From Nitrosopolaris sp035691865 (lineage in GTDB: Archaea > Thermoproteota > Nitrososphaeria > Nitrososphaerales > Nitrososphaeraceae), in NCBI GenBank assembly GCA_035691865.1, contig DASSIM010000147.1, positions 1-27,141 on the forward strand: a stretch of 27,141 bases of DNA, read 5' to 3'. The position numbers and the translations under genes were made by a program. The notes under the pieces are model-generated. The model saw only the letters and a program-made list of their open reading frames with translations. It searched no databases and was not told where the DNA came from. This document shows positions 23,998 through 27,141 of the stretch, one piece after another (positions within the stretch are counted from its first letter, which is position 1; the number at the start of each line of letters is the position of its first letter).

Positions 23998-24612
23998 TTA
24001 CACCTTTAGAAATCGCCCGAATCCCACAACTCCGTTCTTATTTGGGCTCCAGACCGGAGGCAAAATCCATATGTTTCCGTTTCCATCTGTTTCTAGATCT
24101 AACATCGGAAGAACATTACTGGGCGGTGATTGTAGGGATGCTGGTCCTGCAAATGCCTTACCATTTATAGGATCATACATACTACCATGACACGGGCATT
24201 CGCCTCGCTTTCTACCAGGGTCAGGCCAGTATTTCCATAGACACCAAAGATGCAAGCATATCTGACTATACATTCTAAAGGCTGACACATCGTTCGTGTT
24301 CCCCCCGAGCTCCGGAGGCAATCGTATAAATTGCCAAAGTCGGAAGGATTCTTTGTTCAATGTTTCATCACTAGTTTTCGGGTAGATTACAGTTTCAGCA
24401 TGATTAACTGGAAAGGTCTTAATGTTGGCCTGCGAACCGTCAGGTAGCTCAAGTTTAGCCTTTGCAGATATATTCCCGGCAGGATTTGGTAAGAACTTAC
24501 CCCAATCTATAAAGGGGATGAAAGTCATAACAGTGCCAGCGGCTGTCATAAGCTTGAGAAAATCACGCCGCGATACCTTCCTTCCAGAATTAGGAGGGCT
24601 TTGCTGCGCCAT
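23998..24612 (-). CDS. Rieske iron-sulfur protein of complex III
   Basis: Accepts one electron from quinol through its 2Fe-2S cluster and passes it to the copper carrier. It has a twin-arginine (Tat) signal-anchor with SRRDFLKLMTAAGT, so it is folded before export. Cluster motifs, numbered from the upstream GTG: Cys122-Leu-His124-Leu-Trp-Cys127 and Cys142-Pro-Cys144-His145-Gly-Ser, which hold the four ligands and the disulfide pair. About 15 residues separate the two boxes. The frame is open to GTG 24621, but ATG 24612 (MAQQSPP) three codons later is the likelier start. A TATA-like TATAAAC at about 24641-24647 sits about 30 bp upstream. The gene leads the Rieske / cytochrome b / plastocyanin operon. 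Confidence 0.95.
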   Translation of the reverse strand: MAQQSPPNSGRKVSRRDFLKLMTAAGTVMTFIPFIDWGKFLPNPAGNISAKAKLELPDGSQANIKTFPVNHAETVIYPKTSDETLNKESFRLWQFIRLPPELGGNTNDVSAFRMYSQICLHLWCLWKYWPDPGRKRGECPCHGSMYDPINGKAFAGPASLQSPPSNVLPMLDLETDGNGNIWILPPVWSPNKNGVVGFGRFLKV

Positions 24613-24897
24613 CGTGTACACAAAGCAGCTTCATACATATCTATAAACTTTTGGACATTTATTAATAAGCGGTTAGCTTGACCTGGCAATCATGGACTAT
24701 CTAACCCGAGCACACTAGTGATGCAAAGAATCAATCACAATGTACTAAAGCCTTCCAATGACAACGCGAAATTGAATGATCCTTATTATTCGGAACTGCA
24801 TCCGTGGTTGCAATCGCTCTGTCTATTCGTTGTTTATATGCCAAACTATCTCCTCTTATTGCAACGACGCCGCAACCCAAAATTCATCAATATTGTC

Positions 24898-25566
24898 TCA
24901 TGCTTTGAAAATTCTGCTAAGCATAATCAACTCAGGGCCGCTCGTCAAAGTTCCTACAATCACTGATTTTGAATTCGCCAGTATTCCAGAAGATAGAAAC
25001 GGGATACCTCCATTAACTGTAACAGGTTCGACTTGGACTTGCAATGTCTCGGAGATCACCTTGATCTCTTCTTCAGTTGCTTTTGGATGAACTGCGGCGC
25101 CCGTGTTGGTTGCAACTACCATAGAACCCGTTTGAATAAAACCACCTACCGTCATCGAATGGACAGGAACACCCAAAGCGTCTCGAATTTGCTGGTCTAC
25201 TTCGCCTTTGAATAGTGGAGATACTAATGCTCCATTATCATTGGTTGAAATCAAATTTCCAACGGCTGTAAATTTACTGTTCAGACGATCAACATTGAGA
25301 CCGGTTGCCTGCTTCAGAATGATAACCTCTTCATCTGTAGCAATAGAGGGAACCAAAATCCCGTTGTTATTCATTGCAGTCATCGGACCGATAAGCCTTG
25401 TGTTCGCAACAGAGGTATAAAGCTCCTCTTCTACACCTAGGTATTGCATCAGTTTAGCGGTTTTAGTTTTCGCAAAACCAAAGGGTACTATTATAATACT
25501 ATCATTGGCCTTTGCAAACAATCCAAGATTAGGGCTTTTATATACGCCATACTTATAAATTCCCAA
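24898..25566 (-). CDS. eif6: Translation initiation factor aIF6
   Basis: Binds the large ribosomal subunit and prevents premature joining with the small one. The 222 residues show the five-fold pseudo-repeat (pentein) fold: SPNLGLFAKANDSIIIVPFG, NTRLIGPMTAMNNNGILVP, LNSKFTAVGNLISTNDNGALV, ATNTGAAVHPKATEEE and VNGGIPFLSSGILANSKSVI, each about 45 residues apart. The start is TTG 25566, near where family members begin; a T-rich TATA-like element at about 25583-25590 suits a leaderless mRNA. The usual neighbours L31e and L39e are not present upstream. Confidence 0.95.
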   Translation of the reverse strand: MGIYKYGVYKSPNLGLFAKANDSIIIVPFGFAKTKTAKLMQYLGVEEELYTSVANTRLIGPMTAMNNNGILVPSIATDEEVIILKQATGLNVDRLNSKFTAVGNLISTNDNGALVSPLFKGEVDQQIRDALGVPVHSMTVGGFIQTGSMVVATNTGAAVHPKATEEEIKVISETLQVQVEPVTVNGGIPFLSSGILANSKSVIVGTLTSGPELIMLSRIFKA

Positions 25567-26158
25567 GTATCGGAATTTCTGTGTAAAAATATGAATATGA
25601 ACCTATTGAATTTAAACTGCAAAATGAAATGTATTCTCCGACAATCTTAATCGTCAAATTTTGAAACTCTTGCTTCCTAATTCCAATAGTTCATGTGGTG
25701 ATCCTCTTAAATAATCCAATCCGTTTCTTGTGACAGAAATAAGTGCTCGAATAAAAAGAGTTAAAATTCATCACACAAGACAGGAAACAAGATGCGCGAG
25801 TTTCGCAAAAAAATACTACTCTATCCCCTGGACTGAAAAAGAGAGCTTGAATCGGATGTTGAACGATCTATTTGTGTTAATCTGGTAGCCGTAGACTTAG
25901 TTTCAATAGGCGGCGGGAAAAACTCAAATATCAACCTTAGCGTAACAGACTTATACCAAGTCGACCACTAACGTTGTGTCAAGTTTGGTTCAGATACTGA
26001 CGATAGACGTCACCAGTAGAAATAAAAACGTAGCAACAGAACATACTATATCAATCTGAATTTGAACGTAAATAATTATTGCGAACAAAATGAAAGTCAT
26101 TTACCGTACCATTTTGGGGTCTGTAGCCTTAATTATCTGAACTTTTCTTATCTATGAG
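25567..26158. other. Intergenic, 592 bp, no gene seen
   Basis: Lies between divergent aIF6 and pyrB. It holds their promoters. A 37-codon minus-strand frame at 25654-25767 (with FIRALISVTRNGLDYLRGSP) reads like protein but has no usable start, so it may be a gene fragment or chance. No tRNA or strong hairpin was seen. Confidence 0.5.
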
Positions 26159-26163
26159 GTGAA
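26157..26163 (+). promoter_or_regulatory. Shine-Dalgarno site that decides the pyrB start
   Basis: AGGTGAA in the context TGAGGTGAAG matches the archaeal anti-Shine-Dalgarno sequence. It lies about 11 nt before ATG 26174 and contains the GTG (26159) that would otherwise be taken as the start. Confidence 0.5.
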
Positions 26164-26173
26164 GCCAAGGGAT

Positions 26174-27115
26174 ATGTCTATTGATCATTTTTTTAATCGA
26201 GACATAGTTTCAATCAAAGATTTCAGCAGACATGACCTTGAATTTATTTTCAGTTGTACAGATAGAATTAGCGGGCTAAGACCGAATGAAAAGGCCGAAT
26301 TGGGCAAAGGACGAACGCTGGGTTATATTTTCTACGAACCTAGCACGAGAACAAGGATGAGTTTTGAAGCAGCCATGGCATCTTTGGGAGGGAGCTCTAT
26401 CGGGATTTTTGATTCGAAATTCTCGTCGGTCGAAAAAGGCGAAAGCCTTGCTGATACTATCAGAATAATGGATCTTTATTCAGATGTTATCGTTCTCAGA
26501 CACCCGCTCGACGGCTCAAGCAGATTCGCTGCAGAGTTATCAAAAAACCCACTAATCAATGCCGGCAGCGGAAGTGAAGAACATCCTACTCAAGCCATGC
26601 TTGATCTATATACCATACTCAAAGAGAAAAATAGGATTGATGGCCTCAGAATAGGTATAGTTGGTGACTTAAAATATGGAAGGACAGTTTATTCGCTGTT
26701 ATACGGCCTCGCAAATTATAGTGTAAATATTCACCTAATATCGCCCCCGACGTTGAGCATTCGAAAAGAGTCAATATATGATGTTGAGAAGAAAGAATTG
26801 AAAATTTCAGAACATGAAGAGCTGGACGACAATATCTTAGCTAAACTTGATGTAATCTATGTAACACGAATTCAGAAAGAGAGATTCCCAGATCCACAGG
26901 AGTATGAAAAAGTGAAGGGCACGTATACAGTTGATAGCAATACTCTTCGCAAAGCAAAGCCAGACGTATCTGTAATGCATCCAATGCCGAGAATGCATGA
27001 AATTTCACATTCTATCGATAATACAAAAAATGCAATTTATTTCAAACAAGCTGCCTATGGAAAGGAGCTAAGGGCTGCTATTCTAGCCCTAGTACTAAAT
27101 GAAAACCCAATATAG
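26174..27115 (+). CDS. pyrB: Aspartate carbamoyltransferase catalytic subunit
   Basis: Joins carbamoyl phosphate and L-aspartate in the second step of pyrimidine synthesis. From ATG 26174 the protein has 313 residues. Carbamoyl-phosphate motif STRTR lies at 57-61 within FYEPSTRTRMSFE. Next come the FSSVEKGESLADT loop carrying the Ser and Lys contributed to a neighbouring subunit, then HPTQAMLDLYT and the aspartate-binding end with VTRIQKERF and HPMPRMHEIS. Length and motifs are those of the catalytic chain that pairs with PyrI; pyrI would be expected just past the window edge but cannot be seen. The longer GTG start at 26159 overlaps the Shine-Dalgarno site, so I prefer the ATG. Confidence 0.95.
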   Translation: MSIDHFFNRDIVSIKDFSRHDLEFIFSCTDRISGLRPNEKAELGKGRTLGYIFYEPSTRTRMSFEAAMASLGGSSIGIFDSKFSSVEKGESLADTIRIMDLYSDVIVLRHPLDGSSRFAAELSKNPLINAGSGSEEHPTQAMLDLYTILKEKNRIDGLRIGIVGDLKYGRTVYSLLYGLANYSVNIHLISPPTLSIRKESIYDVEKKELKISEHEELDDNILAKLDVIYVTRIQKERFPDPQEYEKVKGTYTVDSNTLRKAKPDVSVMHPMPRMHEISHSIDNTKNAIYFKQAAYGKELRAAILALVLNENPI

Positions 27116-27141
27116 CATTCCTCTTAAGTCAGCAGATGTCA

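Noticed and set aside
24718..24966. 82-codon plus-strand frame between Rieske and aIF6
   Set aside because: Runs into the 3' end of aIF6 on the opposite strand, has no promoter or recognised family.
25654..25767. Protein-like minus-strand fragment (FIRALISVTRNGLDYLRGSP)
   Set aside because: Bounded by stops with no ATG or GTG and a TTG only halfway; too short to tell from chance, so kept only as a note in the intergenic entry.

Overview
The window reads as chromosomal DNA from an ammonia-oxidising archaeon of the Nitrososphaerales (Thaumarchaeota/Nitrososphaeria). The evidence is archaeal information genes (aEF1A, archaeal uS10, aIF6), a Rieske / cytochrome b / membrane-anchored plastocyanin gene set typical of ammonia-oxidising archaea, archaeal TATA boxes about 25 bp upstream of starts, frequent TTG and GTG starts, AT-rich base composition and many Asn-rich N-terminal tails. 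The genus cannot be fixed from sequence alone.

Layout. 1-2320: the 3' part of a large repetitive secreted protein (discoidin copies, three cadherin-like Ig repeats, a C-terminal jelly-roll-like domain). 2698-5473: a Nudix (ADP-ribose pyrophosphatase-like) gene divergent from a two-gene unit of an unknown protein and an ABC1/UbiB-type kinase. 5855-9327: three minus-strand genes of a NitT/TauT-type anion ABC importer, namely a duplicated (fused) permease, an ATPase and a free-standing AAA-associated domain protein, with no substrate-binding protein nearby. 9639-9992: the decayed remains of a nitrilase-family gene with several frameshifts. 10460-14580: a plus-strand cluster of a LolD/MacB-type ATPase, a secreted single-pass CARDB/S-layer-like protein and a MacB/FtsX-type permease. 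15132-18044: Hsp20, a GH130 family phosphorylase-like enzyme, an O-methyltransferase and an unknown 108-residue protein. 18233-19871: aEF1A followed by ribosomal protein uS10. 20122-21703: a cupin of the mannose-6-phosphate isomerase II type and two small unknown proteins. 21736-24621: the complex III operon, read Rieske, cytochrome b, plastocyanin. 24898-25566: aIF6. 26174-27115: aspartate carbamoyltransferase (pyrB).

How the genes fit together. The respiratory trio would pass electrons from quinol through Rieske and cytochrome b to the blue copper protein, replacing cytochrome c. The two ABC systems are unrelated: one is an importer whose regulatory domain has become, or stayed, a separate gene; the other is an exporter-like mechanotransmission type in which a CARDB/S-layer-like protein sits where bacteria have a MacA adaptor. 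Translation genes and pyrB are ordinary housekeeping. I saw no tRNA, rRNA, CRISPR array, insertion sequence or prophage gene. The most unusual parts are the two ABC clusters, the nitrilase pseudogene and the near-identical internal repeats of the surface protein.
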